Source: Hydractinia symbiolongicarpus
Taxonomy: Eukaryota > Cnidaria > Hydrozoa > Anthoathecata > Hydractiniidae
NCBI RefSeq assembly: GCF_029227915.1
Contig: NC_079881.1
Coordinates: 32,217,501 to 32,281,500 of the forward strand
Reading direction: 5' to 3'
DNA: 64,000 bases
The first letter of the stretch is position 1, and each line of letters begins with the position of its first letter. The translations under genes and the position numbers were made by a program. Of this stretch, positions 35,806 through 46,810 are shown piece after piece. Below the pieces are notes generated by a model. The model made no database searches, was not told the origin of the DNA, and saw only the letters and a list, made by a program, of their open reading frames with translations.

Positions 35806-38800
35806 ACTCCAATCTAAATACAAGTTACATTAAAAATGGTGATGCCTTGATTGTTATAAATGTACTACAAGGTTCTGCCGAAATTTGGAGGTTGACTCAT
35901 TGTGTAATTTCCTGTTTGTCAAAACACAAAAGACATTGCCACAGAAAATACACTCACCTGAAGAATGAGATGAGAAAAAGCGAAAGTTTTGAAATAAGTC
36001 CCTGTTTGTAAATAGGCTGCCCACGTAAAAGTGATGTGCAGTAGTTTATATTTAGTTCTGTTCTAATGAATTCTGGTTAGTTGAAACTCAATAACGACAA
36101 AATAAACGTGTTTAAATTAGCAAAAAATAACTATTAGTATTTGTTCTTTCTGTTTCGTATTGAAAGTCTCAGTTAGAAACACAAGGACAAAAGGAAGCCT
36201 ATATTTTAGCTTTAATAGCGTACAACAGGAAGTATAGGGACTTCATGATCAGATTGCTGTAAAAAAAAGGGAAAGACTAAAAAACCGTATACAAGGATAA
36301 AGAGTTAAATAAACACCCTATTCGGTAAACTGTATATGATAGATATCCCGCTCCGCTGTAAAACGGAGAACGATAAACGGCGCACTCCGTTGTTGCGCTG
36401 TTGCTCCAGCGATAGCGGAGAGCGATGGTTATTGAAGGTTTTGCTATTTGCCTATGAAATAAAAGATGCGAGAAAAAGAATTCAACGTTGATATTTTTAC
36501 TATTTTTAATCATCAAAATGGGGCCTTCAAAAATTTATCTTGGGCCCCATTAACAAGATTTTGTCCGTTAAGGTCTTCACCTCTTAACGGATCCTCCCCA
36601 AAAAAACTGAAATGATTCGCTGGTTTACAACAGCATGCTCTTCCTACTAGCTTGTGATGTTGAGACTGTGCTGCCATCTTGATGCTTTCTAAAATATTTC
36701 GGGGTTGATTATAATGCTCTGGCATTTTCAGTCAAGTTATAGAACAATAAAAAATGGTTCTTAATGGAAAATATCCTGTTATCAGAGCCCAAAATATTTG
36801 TAGAAGGCACCTTTGCTAAAGCGCAGGTATCAATAGGTAGTAGCTATAGCTAGCTAGCTATAGCTATGCTGATAGTTGTGGAAGTGATTTTTGAAGCAGT
36901 CTGTTTTGCAGGGTACTAATCAAATTTAAAACATATATAGCTACCTTCTGCTCCCAAATAAGTTAATCTCAAAACGTTCATAACATATTACTACTGAACA
37001 AAAAATCATTTGTTTCGCAAATCAAATTGTAAAAACTAGAAATTTAACCTTAAAGATTGTGTGTTTCCAAACTTCGTTCAATTCTCCACCATATCGAAAT
37101 GGTTTTATACTTGTTCAAACTTATTTATGATATATATATATTTATATATATATATACTCCAATTGTGACCAATTTTTACGATGTTACTACGTTCCTTAGG
37201 GGTGCGCTACATATATGAAAAATCGGAGCTATAGTGGTTTTAAACACGCTATATATGTCCCCGTATATGCTTTTAGTGACTCTATTTCAGATTTAGCATT
37301 TAGTCCAACGACAAAACCTGAAATTTTACTGGCGTTGACAAAAAACCTATTAAAATTTCATCATTTTCCGACGAGGAACAAAGTGAGGTCAAAATTACTT
37401 TGATGTTTGCCGCTTTTCACTCTAGCTCTTTTTCAAGATAGTGGTCGAATTTGCATTCAAGTTTTATTTTTTATATGCTCTCTTATAAATGCAAATGGGA
37501 AAAAGGGATATATTTTCTTAAACTATGTTATAAGTAAAGTCCATGAACTATATCAGGACAAGGTAGAGAAACTATCACAAAAACAAATTCACCATTGATA
37601 GTCATGAAATGATGGTTTTTTTAAAATTTCAGAATAAATTGTATAAGTCTAACAGCTAATTTAGAAGTTGCTAATTATAACCTGAGGAAATTAAATGTAG
37701 TCTCAAAGAATTACTTAATTTCTAATTTTACTAGGCAGAGTGGTTGCTGTACTTGGACATTAAAGTGCTATATTTAGACTCTGTTGGCTGCTTTTTCTCC
37801 TTATTCTTTTAAATAATTGGCTTGAACGTTTGTTGAACTCAGTGGATAACTATTTCGTAGTTTAAAAGACAGTAAGGCAGTATTTCCTCATGTTAGGTTA
37901 TCCTGTAGGTTAGGTTTTCAATTCATTTCACCATTTTTTGCCTAACATTTGCAATGAATCAACCTACATCAACTTTTATAGGTACATAATTCTTTTTTAT
38001 GATATGTCAAGTAATCCACCGAATATTTATTTTGTGTAGATGTTTGGAATCATATCAGGTGCACAGTTGCTCCAGTTTTAAGTGGAAAATCTCAAAGGAA
38101 AAGAAAGGTTCTGAAAAAAGTAAATGAGGGTATTCAGGTGGGTTTTTATAAAGATTGCTGTTTTTAGCAAACCTTTTTTAAAAGTATTTATTCGCACAAC
38201 TGGCTGCTGTGTAACTATATTGCATTTTTTTCTACAGAAAAAAGTGGAGAAAATGTTTGAAACTGATGTAGATGGAAGTGAGACGATCAAACATATTGAG
38301 AGTGACCTATACGAACGATTTTAGGTGTGTAAGCAGATCTTCAGATATGTTATAATTTGATTTAAGAATTTTATTAGACATAGAACCTCAGGTTTTACAA
38401 GTAGCATGTGTTTAAATATAGCTGTGTTTTAGGTGCGGTTGGAGTTGATAAAGTACATGAGGACAAGGGGGAAGTAAATCTGTTGTCAGTGGCTGCTATC
38501 CCTTACCGGAAAGAAATAAAGTAATGTTTTTTCTGTGATATAGTATTTATTTTTTTACATTTTCTTAACTTACAGTTTAAAGTACATTCTTCTTAGCTTG
38601 ATGGACAAGATGAATGTGATGTCGATAGCCAAGAAACAAAAAGCTCTGAAACTGATGAAGTAAATGAATTATTGCCTTAGGTTATTTTTGAGTGTCTTGC
38701 CATTTACCTTAAATGTGCCTCGAGATTTCCGTTGTGTGTATATCCTTACAAACCTTAAAATATGGCAAAAAATATAAATAAAGACCTTGAAAAAAGATTT

Positions 38801-38886
38801 ATTTTAATAAAATTTTATAAAAATTGACACACACAAATTAAATTGTTCTGTCTATCATAAGGTATAGGTCTTGTGTTACTTTTAGC
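35806..38886. other. No firm gene; palindromes and possible small exons
   Basis: AT-rich with simple TA repeats (37129-37157) and TAGC repeats (36840-36862). Short acidic open stretches with plausible splice sites occur near 38041-38130, 38236-38322 and 38600-38660. They lie just upstream of the kinase-like pseudogene and may be its 5' exons, but several contain stops. Nothing else supported. Confidence 0.35.
36349..36424. repeat. GC-rich nested inverted repeat
   Basis: Outer arms CGCTCCGCT (36349-36357) and AGCGGAGAGCG (36414-36424) flank inner arms AACGGAG (36362-36368) and CTCCGTT (36385-36391). The 76-bp block is unusually GC-rich for this region and could fold into a stacked hairpin. 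Confidence 0.55.
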
Positions 38887-39880
38887 TTTCCAATGATGTC
38901 CCACTAAGAAAGAAGAAAAAATGTTCGTACATGCCTACAAAACAAGACGAACTGGTAGAAAACTGGATGGCGCCAATAAGCGGTTGACGGGACTAGAAAA
39001 TTTAACATCAACATTGAGCTATCGGATCCACGAATTGAAAGAAAAAAATGCGTCGCTGCTGCTAAGAAATGCCAAATTCCGAAAAATAAAGTTAAAGCTG
39101 GTAGAACAATTAGGCATGAATCGATAAGTACAAATGGTTGTTGCGTCCTTATTTGCGAGTCGCTTTCATACAGGAGATCCACTATTGCAAGAGGAAACCC
39201 CTTGCATGCTAGATTCAGCGTTCAATTCTACGCTGAAAATAACAGATTTTTGTGAAGGTGTTTTTGCATCTACTAAAAGGCCGATGTTCGATGACGGAGA
39301 TACTGTGATATTGAAAACGTTTTCAAAAGATTGTCGTCAAAATAACATTAAAAATGTTGACCATGTAAGTCACGAGCACCGGATTTTGAAGTTTATTGGT
39401 CGGCACGAAAACCTAGTGAGCAGCATTGGAGTCGTGCATTTCGATCAATCGTATTATTCCGTGCTTCATTACGTTGTTGGTTATACTCTTGATCGCCATT
39501 GGAAATTGGGTTTTCCAGACATTTCTTCAACTTCAGTTTTTGAGCGAGTTCTGACAGGCGTTGCAAGCGGAATTAGCTTCTTACATAGTAAGGGTGTGCT
39601 ACACAACCATATCGTTGCAGACAATGTAATTCTTCACGGACAGGATTTGTTCCTATTCTGATAGGACTCAGTTTTGCTTGCCGTGCAGCATGTGTTAGGA
39701 ACAGTTGTGTAGATGTGATCAAAATGTTTCCAGATAAACGCATTTAGCACCAGAGTTATTTTAACTTTAACATTAAGGCGGTTAAGACAAGGATATTAGA
39801 AACAGTATATTTATCCTATGGAGGCATTCTCGGAGTCATTATTTTTTGTATGTATGGATTAGTTATGATACTTAAAAAAG
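38887..39880 (+). pseudogene. Protein-kinase-fold pseudogene with altered catalytic motifs
   Basis: A splice acceptor (TTTTTAG) at about 38886 leads into a basic segment and a coiled-coil-like region (ENLTSTLSYRIHELKEKN). An in-frame TAA follows at 39125-39127. The frame from 39134 contains a beta3-like VILKTF lysine, an alphaC region (HEHRILKFIGRHENLV) and a catalytic-loop equivalent HNHIVADNV, where HRD is expected (39602-39610 encodes H-N-H). A frameshift near 39655 follows. The next frame has G-L-S where DFG is expected (39664-39672), and a further shift gives APE (39747-39755) and a YGGILGV segment. It is thus a dead kinase domain in several ways. Comparable sequences with HND and DFG motifs are common in hydrozoan genomes, from memory. 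Confidence 0.55.
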
Positions 39881-40192
39881 CTACATTCGCAATTGTCGTT
39901 CGATATCAAACTCGCAAAAATAAATATCGCAAAACCATATTTTCTCAACGAATCAAAAAAATTAAATCTAGCAATAATTTATACAGCGTTAAGTATCCTG
40001 TTAAGGTACTTGTTCAAGCTTGACCTTAGTCAGGGATTTTTTCTTAGGGCGGGGAAATCAAAAGGACAAGGGGTGGAAAAATTACGCAGGGTCTCAAACG
40101 AATTTTCTGCAGTCGGAATACTGATCGAAAAATTCGCGAAAGTTTCTTAGTAATGAACAACAATAATAGCTTTTTCTCTCCTTTTTTGACAA
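39881..40192. other. No supported gene
   Basis: A plus-strand frame (39893-40150) has no domain and follows AT composition. Nothing supported. Confidence 0.45.
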
Positions 40193-42286
40193 CTAAACGT
40201 TACTAAGAAAATATTCTTCTAAATCAGGCTTTAGTAAATTTTCTGCCACTTCCCTTGTTGGAGAACGATAGCCAATCCATTTAACCTGATATTCACTACG
40301 ATCATTGACCTTTCTGTGAGTCATTATAAAGTCAATGAAACCTTCGTTTTGGGCAGACTTACCCAACACTTCTCGAAGAGTCACAACCATTCCAGATTTG
40401 TTTGGAACATTGTCCACTAAATTAAGTGGCTGGGTATTTATATCAAGCCCTTCGCGTTGAATGACCTCTTTAGATTTTCGCTTTCTCTCCTTAAATTTAC
40501 GCACAACTGTTTTTTCAGATCCTACATTATCTTTTGAGCTATGCGGTTGTTCAATTCGCTCTTGCTCCTGCTCCTGTTGGTTTAAATTGACCGCTTCGGA
40601 TGACTCGCAATGCAACTTGAATTAGTTGTATGGTTTGTTGTAATTGGAACTATACAAGAAGTATGGTGCATTTTAATTATTTTCTAATCAGCAGTATATA
40701 TCACAGAAATAATAAAAAAAGACCAGCGTAAAAATAGCGAGAAAAAACTTAACCATGATAACAGATGTTTTACCAGTGAAAGATATGTGTTGCATATTCT
40801 CTTTTAATATTTTTAGCTCGACTTGGGAACAATTGCTAGGCTTTTTAAACATAAAACCGGCCGGTAACCCATTTACTGTTATGTGACCATTATCTACTTG
40901 TTTGTAGGGAACTGTTGTACGCTTCCCACGTGATGCCAAATCTATAATAGGAAGAGAAAACTAATGTAATTGAACACTAGAAGCAGATTACAAACCTCTT
41001 TTTAAATAAGTGAAGCAAAGCGGCGCACATATTTTTTGATTCAGTTCCAAGGTTACTTCTTTTCTTAAAGACGTTGTTTCTATGGTTGCTTCAACCGGTA
41101 CACCTAGTATAATAAATTGGAAGAATGAACATAATGAAGCTAATCGAAACATGGATTGTAACGCGTTTAAAAAATCACACTGGTGAATTGTAAACAGAAG
41201 GCTGCGCTTACTCATTATGTGACTGCCCAACTTCCATTGCAAATCATTGTGTGAGTCCACAAAATAAATTCCTTTTTGACTCCCGTATACAGTGACTTTA
41301 TTTCCCGTTCTTTCTGTGTCCATATCCATAATAACGATATCCATTCCGATGGATTCCATCTCTTTACACTACATAGTAAAGTTTTACGATTCAATATTCT
41401 GTTATCCCTAATCTCATATTGTTGAAAATATAGTAAAAATTACGAATTCTTAGGTGGTAAAATACTTCAAGTTCCGGAATATTTTAATTCAATAACATTT
41501 TTGGCACGTTCCATGTAGACAGTTGACGCATCAGCTCCTTAAAAAAGAACGTTTTTGTACTAACAATTTTTTCAATTTTTTCCCGCAGTCTGCGAACAGC
41601 CGACGATTAACTCTGTTGAGATAAACTTGAGAAATTTGGCTTCTCAACTGTAGAAGCTTGGGCGTGATAGGTTCTCTTATCTTCTTCCGGTAACGCCGTC
41701 CAGGCTTTATTCATATCCGCCATTTAGTTGACTGGATTATCTAACCAACAAAAAACTAGCGAGTATTATGTACTTATAATATTTTCAGTTTATAGACTTA
41801 CTAATCTCATTTTCTCTCCTTTTTAAAGTTGGAGGCGTACTATAATAATGGCTGGCAATAATATGTTAATGAGATGAAACAACGATATAAAATAAGTATT
41901 GACAACAAGCTAAACCTTTCATATATTGTTTACGAAACATGTCAAAGCCAGAAGGTTTTCTTTCGGGTAGTTTTGTCGACTTTACTTGTGGAGGTCTTCT
42001 TTTGCTATTAATCCAATCCTACACCAAAGAGAAAAAAAAGGTCAACTTTGTAATCATAATAATGGTATTGCCGTAATTCTGTTTTTTAAATGTACCAAAA
42101 AGTTTCGACAAAACAAACCTTGATTTTTGATTCACTTAGGCCTGTTTTCAATACCGCTTGCTCTAACAAAGATTGCGCCAACGTATTGTCACTTTTATAG
42201 CTCTTCATTCCAGCTTCATAAAGTTCTTCGACGACAGTGACTTGTTCTGGGGTCTTTTTTACCAGTTTTCTCTTATTTTCAGCCAT
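40193..42286 (-). pseudogene. Multi-exon homeodomain-like/HMG-like/chromodomain-like gene, probably inactive
   Basis: Exon 1 (42286-42119) begins MAENKRK and encodes a homeodomain-like helix pair. Exon 2 (42018-41916) supplies the recognition helix DWINSKRRP and starts an HMG-like segment (SGFDMFRKQYMK). A third exon (from 41740) continues with MNKAWTALPEEDKRTYHAQA but has TAA codons at both ends of this stretch. Further exons are about 41382-41216 (KEMESIGMDIVIMDMD), about 41106-40996 and about 40941-40791 (SRGKRTTVPYKQ, FTVNGLP-like). The last exon (about 40595-40193) is rich in Glu/Lys and ends with a chromodomain-like stretch (VNDRSEYQVKWIGYRSP). The mix suggests a chromatin or transcription protein. 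Two stops and an apparent frameshift suggest a dead copy, unless the third exon is mis-modelled. The Polinton starts 214 bp upstream of its ATG. Confidence 0.45.
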
Positions 42287-42500
42287 GTTCTCCGTTTTTT
42301 TGAATTACAATGATAATTATCAAACATACACAGTCGGCTTGTTCCAAAAAATATAAGATCAGTTTGGATGAATCGGAACAAAAACAGTTTTGACATAGCA
42401 GCCAGTTAACTCACCTCGTTACTGCAAAAATATGTGAAGTATGTAAAGCACAATTTGTGGGTATTGTTATCCAAACTACCAAAAACATTTTGTTACCAAA

Positions 42501-42780
42501 AGAGATATAGAAATGTTCCTTCTGGCACAGTCGACGTCGACTAACGGGAAAATCTCAATATTGTTAGTAACCAACACAAAATAATATGAAATAATATTAA
42601 ATGCCAATCACCAACACAAAATAATATTAAATGTAAGATACATGACGTCATCTACCAATAACCAACACAAACTAATATTAAATGATAGATATATTAAATA
42701 CTAACACATAATCCTATAAAATAATATAAATGACGTCATGCGCAATAGCAAATATAAGTAAAAATTATCATGACCGTGCC
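42501..42780 (+). repeat. Polinton left terminal inverted repeat
   Basis: About 280 bp, complementary to 58664-58974. It contains the palindrome GTCGACGTCGAC (42530-42541), three copies of CCAACACAAA-x-TAATATTAAATG-like subterminal repeats, and two CRE-like palindromes TGACGTCA (in about 42643-42650 and 42731-42738). It ends at GACCGTGCC. Confidence 0.95.
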
Positions 42781-42813
42781 AGAAATTTTGCTGATTGAAA
42801 AAAAATATATATA

Positions 42814-43277
42814 ATGAATTGGAGACAAGAAAGATGGAAAAAATTGGTTGAAGAGGATCCCCCAGTGGTAAGGTATGTACCGGACCAATTCAAAACAAGA
42901 GAAATGTCCAAAAGAACCCCTGGCTATTCAAATATACCCCCGACAGGTTCAAGACTTGGGACATATGCACAAGGGCAGTTGAGGAGTATCCAGGGAAGCT
43001 CAGACTTGTTCCTGATAGGTTCAAGACGCGAGACATGTGTAATATGGCGGTTCGAGATGAACCTCATCTACTCGAGTTTGTTTCAGACTGGTTCGTGACC
43101 CAGGATATGTGTAGTAGCACTGATCCTCGAATGCTCGATGCTTATCGTCAGCGAAAAGTGGAGAAGGCCAGAATTAAGGAAGAGATACTTCCTGTTGCAT
43201 GGCATCCAAAAGGAGTCGTTGATTCGTGTTTTTCAGAGGATGAAAAGGCAGACTTTGAGTTTTTGTGGAGCAAATAA
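42814..43277 (+). pseudogene. Short-repeat protein (VPDxFKTxxMC repeats) of the Polinton
   Basis: Successive ~24-residue repeats with a core of V-P-D-x-F-K-T-x-x-M-C are seen in two frames. The first repeat lies at about 42868-42910. A shift puts the next two in another frame, and the last, intact repeat region (from 43035) has MAVRDEPHLLEFVSDWFVT. The C-terminal ~55 residues are charged and end FEFLWSK at 43277. The repeats resemble those in proteins of Polintons and large DNA viruses (related in style to DUF4116), from memory. One or two frameshifts between 42905 and 43040. Function unknown. Confidence 0.65.
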
Positions 43278-43280
43278 ACG

Positions 43281-43355
43281 ATGAATGAACAATGTGATGA
43301 ATGTGGGTTTAATGTTGATAAATATGACAGATGCCACAAGTGTGAACGGAGGTAA
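43281..43355 (+). CDS. 24-residue zinc-ribbon peptide
   Basis: ATG 43281 follows the previous stop by 3 bp. The peptide has two CxxC pairs nine residues apart (C5-C8 and C18-C21), enough to bind one zinc ion. Similar mini-proteins in this position are, from memory, found in other cnidarian Polintons. Intact, but too short for a confident call. Confidence 0.5.
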   Translation: MNEQCDECGFNVDKYDRCHKCERR

Positions 43356-43469
43356 TTATATGTGGAAAAATGCTATCTTGGCAACACTATATCATGTGGC
43401 TCACCTACAACGGTGGAATATGTCCTTGTAAAAAACCCTAGTTAGGTCCAACTTTCATAAATAAACAGG

Positions 43470-44212
43470 ATGTTTAAATTTTATGAAAATAATATTGAAA
43501 CAGTCGACTTTTATAATAATCTAACTGCATTCAACATCCTCGATATAAAGATTGAAAACATTGTATTTAGCGATCTAATACAATCTAATAACGGTAAAGA
43601 TGGGCGAATCGTTATAGGTTACAAAAATGATAATAGAATTACCGCCCTACTATTCAGAACACCAGGGAGCCTATATAGCAATGGAGCATCTCGATATGAT
43701 GAGAGTTCCCACTTACGATGTCTTTTAACTTACACAATCATCCAGAATGGATTCAGAAATACCAAAGTATATTGACATGGCTTGCGGTCCCCATAACTGG
43801 GAGCCGCAGACGAACCCACTACACTACACAGTTATGGGGACCGCGGATCGAATCCCACTTACTGCCAGGCAGTATGTTAGTGATGAACAAAGTAGTTCTC
43901 TTTCAGTACGACTTACACGCATTATACTCGCCCGTCATGATCAGAGGTCTGATCGGGGTGAAGCATTCTCTGTTGAGAATAAAATACGGATGTGCTATGA
44001 TAAATATTCACCTATGTACTGATTTTCATGATCAACTATTACCACTTAAACGGCCCTGCGACTGCATCTGCATTTTAAAGCTATCAAGTATCTATAGGCA
44101 AGGGAATAAAAACTATTTACAGGTTATGCTAGAAGAGTGTAAGTATAAACCAGTTCAACAATCTAGGACACGACACCTTGATTATGACGAGGAACCATTC
44201 GTTGTATTATAA
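43470..44212 (+). pseudogene. Unrecognised Polinton protein, broken into three frames
   Basis: An N-terminal part from 43470 (ENNIETVDFYNNLTAFNILD...) changes frame near 43720 (SFNLHNHPEWI), again near 43750-44020 (LTRIILARHDQRSDRG...), and ends in a third frame with CICILKLSSIYRQGNKNYLQVML and an acidic end at 44212. Two or more frameshifts are therefore needed for one ~240-residue protein. The C-terminal beta-rich stretch could be a nucleic-acid-binding fold, but I do not recognise the family. It is the only sizeable protein in the left plus-strand block. Confidence 0.5.
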
Positions 44213-44213
44213 T

Positions 44214-44240
44214 TTTTGTATATTAATGTTGTATACAAAA
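44214..44240 (+). terminator. Intergenic hairpin, 9-bp stem
   Basis: TTTTGTATA (44214-44222) pairs with TATACAAAA (44232-44240). AATAAA follows at once (overlapping 44238-44243). It lies between a stop codon at 44212 and the ATG at 44246. Confidence 0.55.
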
Positions 44241-44245
44241 TAAAC

Positions 44246-44476
44246 ATGAACGATCTGAAAAGAGAGGCAAAGTCGTTGGGTATTAAGGGTTATTCAATCC
44301 TCAAAAGAGCTGATCTTCTCGCTGCTATTCATAAATTAAAGTATAAGAACACTGGAACACAAACCATTGGGCCTAATTGCAAGCCATGTCTAGAAATCAC
44401 AGCTATGAAATTATTGGACGAGTATATAAAGGGTCTCGAGGCAAATCAAAAAAGGAACTGTCATATACGACGGTGA
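44246..44476 (+). CDS. Small SAP/Rho_N-type domain protein
   Basis: Start ATG 44246 is preferred to 44216 because it directly begins the domain (MNDLKREAKSLGIKGYS). Residues 2-33 form the two-helix SAP/Rho-N type fold with the G-x-x-GYS-x-L-x-x-ADLL core known to bind nucleic acid. The same motif opens the PolB gene at the other end of the element (58622). It is intact at 76 aa, with a short charged C-terminus, and overlaps the end of the convergent gene by 16 bp. Confidence 0.65.
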   Translation: MNDLKREAKSLGIKGYSILKRADLLAAIHKLKYKNTGTQTIGPNCKPCLEITAMKLLDEYIKGLEANQKRNCHIRR

Positions 44477-45168
44477 TTTATGATCGATAAAGATACTGGT
44501 GAAGTTATCGGTATTGTATACCGTATTGTTAGCAATACATTATAAATATTTAAGTGGTGCCTTGCAGACTGCAAGTTTTTTAAGATTTCTACTCTTGCCT
44601 CATCGCGACCTTTGTCGACAAGTGACTGTCTCTCTTGTTCATTGATCGTCTCCACTATTTTTTTCGTGCGTTGACGAATCTGCTCTTTCAATATGAGATA
44701 TTTTTGCTTCTCTTGGTTTATTAGTGAAAATCATAATCACTTATCACTCCATTCTCAATAGCCCTTGATATAAGATCAACTATTGAATTTAACTAAGTCT
44801 CTGCAAGGAGTCTTATTCGTCGAGTCGTGTTTTTTACGCTTATAGTTCAATTTCTTCCCACCTTGCTTTAATGCAATCTGTCCCAATCCAACGCCGATTC
44901 CGATCCCAGCCATCGCTACCGCTAATAGGACTCCGATGCCACTAAGCATAGAAGCGATCCCAACGCTCGAGGTGATCATGCTAATTGCGAGTAACCCATG
45001 CATCCCAAATTTCTTACTGAGTTTTTCTTGCTGCTTTACTTCATTTCGTAGAAAAAGTTCTATTTCCTCTATTTTCTTCAATCGATACACATGCCCATCG
45101 TCATTCTCATGATCTGGAGCACTCGGTTGTAATGAAGGATATAGCTTCATAATATCATCATTATTCAT
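44461..45168 (-). pseudogene. Polinton membrane protein with Gly-rich hydrophobic hairpin
   Basis: From ATG at 45168: a charged N-terminus, a short coiled coil (about residues 25-50), then two hydrophobic stretches (about 55-100) rich in Gly/Ala/Ile/Val and a basic segment. Two frameshifts (near 44785 and 44720) precede a helical C-terminal part (EQIRQRTKKIVETI... to RHHLN). The layout (coiled coil, Gly-rich double membrane segment, helix) recurs in cnidarian Polintons by memory. Function unknown, possibly virion membrane or entry. Confidence 0.55.
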
Positions 45169-45693
45169 TTATTCTATGAGCAAGTGCATGGTAATTCCAT
45201 AAAACGAGACTTTCTTATCCTCATGATGCTCGTCCGTCAGCATAGACTCCAGTCTGTCCGTTGAATCTTTTAAAGTAAGATATATCGGTGTATCACAAGT
45301 CCAGGTAAGCATATTTCCCCACTTGTTTTCTTTTGTTGGCAATACCGCTAGGGTTTTCGATTTTTTTCCGTTAAGTAGGCAATCATCCTCATCTAACTGA
45401 GAGCAAACAAGCCTCAGTCGCTGGTATACATAAAAAAAACAGCTTAATCTTATCCCCTGCCTGGGTATTGACGATGGCCGCGATATCCTCGATCTTGTAC
45501 AGACCGTTCATTATTTCAATTCAAGTAACCGTCTGATCGGGTCCTATCTTACGGATAGTAAAATCGTTGTTACTGTAGAGGTTCAGCCACGTAAGCCTGA
45601 TACTGATGGATTTTAAAGCGATCCTAGTGTCCCGCTTAGGTAATCTTCAAAAATCGTAGGCTTATCTATATTTGTTACATAAAGCTGTCGCAT
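45169..45693 (-). pseudogene. Conserved-looking Polinton protein, three disruptions
   Basis: Starts with ATG at 45693 (MRQLYVTNIDKPTIFEDYL). A frameshift near 45615 leads to SISIRLTWLNLYSNNDFTI, a stop/shift near 45520 to NGLYKIEDIAAIVN, and a shift in a T run near 45430 to LNGKKSKTLAVLP...WTCDTPIYLTL. It ends one base before the next gene's ATG. About 175 residues overall, beta-rich, without catalytic motifs. From memory a protein with the GLY/Y-x-IEDIN element is regular in Polintons, perhaps virion-associated. Confidence 0.5.
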
Positions 45694-45709
45694 CTTTCTT
45701 TAAGAAAGA
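45693..45709. promoter_or_regulatory. Small palindrome between divergent start codons
   Basis: TCTTTCTT, one T, then its exact complement. It lies exactly between the divergent ATGs at 45693 (minus) and 45710 (plus), the shortest divergent promoter region in the element. Confidence 0.4.
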
Positions 45710-46810
45710 ATGAACATATATTCGTACAACCCAAGTGCAAAATATATGTCGAATCATGGCAGGTACCTGGAGCAGTTAAAGAGCTCTGATCTTATTGTGC
45801 AATCTCTCGTTGCTTACGCGAAAGGTTCGTCATTTAAAGTAAGGTTTCCCAATATCTTTGTGGAATATGTTTTCAATGCTAACCCACTGGTTGGTAAATG
45901 GAAAATACACCCTTTTGGCCTCTGGTCAACGCAGTTAAATTTTGCGGCATTTTGCGCAACATCGGCCTGTGGTATCAGCATACAACATCTAAACTCCCCC
46001 TTGCCCCTTGCTCGCGCTGTCGATTCCATGTCTATTTCCAAATTCGAAAAAAATTAGAGGAGCTAGAGATTCTTTTACCAGGCTCTTCCCGCTTTAATCT
46101 TTTGAATAACCCCTTCAATAATCAAAAGCTCCAGCAATTAGCATGTGAATTTGGAGTATCTCCAAATGAGCAAGAATGGAAAAATGAGAGTATTTTCAGT
46201 TCATGGCAGGCTACTCACGAGGACTTCCCTGGCAGTGGGCTTTCGTACTTTAATGAAGGGTCATGGAGTAGATGAATAATCGAGAAATCACAGCGTCTTA
46301 CCCGCATGGGGATTGAAAAGTTATCCCAAAGCGTAAGATTCTACGCGTATTAGATTATGGAGAGCCAAGCTAATGCGCAATCAGGAATTATTGGAAATGA
46401 CAGCTCATCTATTGATGCTCAACGACTCTACTTGACTACCTTTGAGCAGCTGGTAATTAGACCTACAAATACAGGTTTAGAGAGATTAGTGAATTCGAGA
46501 ACGTACTCAGATATGCACGAAGCAAGGTCGACTATAGTGTTGCCCATGGGGTTTACATGATCTCTCAGATTTAAACCTGAGGATAGGAAATGTCGCCAAT
46601 TTCAACAACAAAATTCTTATTAGTCAGGACCATTTTAAGATTGGTATCAATCCCAATATTAACGCTCCGCATGATGTTGCCATACCAAGGAAGCATAATC
46701 AACCCTCCAAGGTACCACATCCCCCACCAGCTCCATCGGAAGCACTAGATCGTGAGGAAACTAAGGCTACTTATCATCTATTTTTCCCACTCCTTCTGTT
46801 CCCCACGTAA
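45710..46810 (+). pseudogene. Unassigned Polinton structural-type protein
   Basis: Starts ATG 45710. After about 65 residues the frame shifts to a long well-preserved part (WPLVNAVKFCGILRNIGLWY, CSRCRFHVYFQIRKK, FNNQKLQQLACEFGVSP, FSSWQATHEDFPGSGLSYF) up to 46275. More shifts lead through 46357-46560 (RPTNTGLERLVNSRTY) to about 46760. The end may overlap the convergent gene. From memory this ~350-residue protein is constant in one Polinton lineage and lies near the capsid gene, so a capsid-related role is possible but unproved. At least three frameshifts. Confidence 0.5.

Noticed and set aside
36277-36725. Two minus-strand frames near the GC-rich hairpin
   Set aside because: They follow the hairpin composition; no domain or splice support.
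39893-40150. 85-codon plus-strand frame after the kinase-like pseudogene
   Set aside because: No domain and no continuity with kinase motifs.
43747-44022. Separate gene in the 43.7-44.2 kb region
   Set aside because: Better explained as one frame of a single protein broken by frameshifts.
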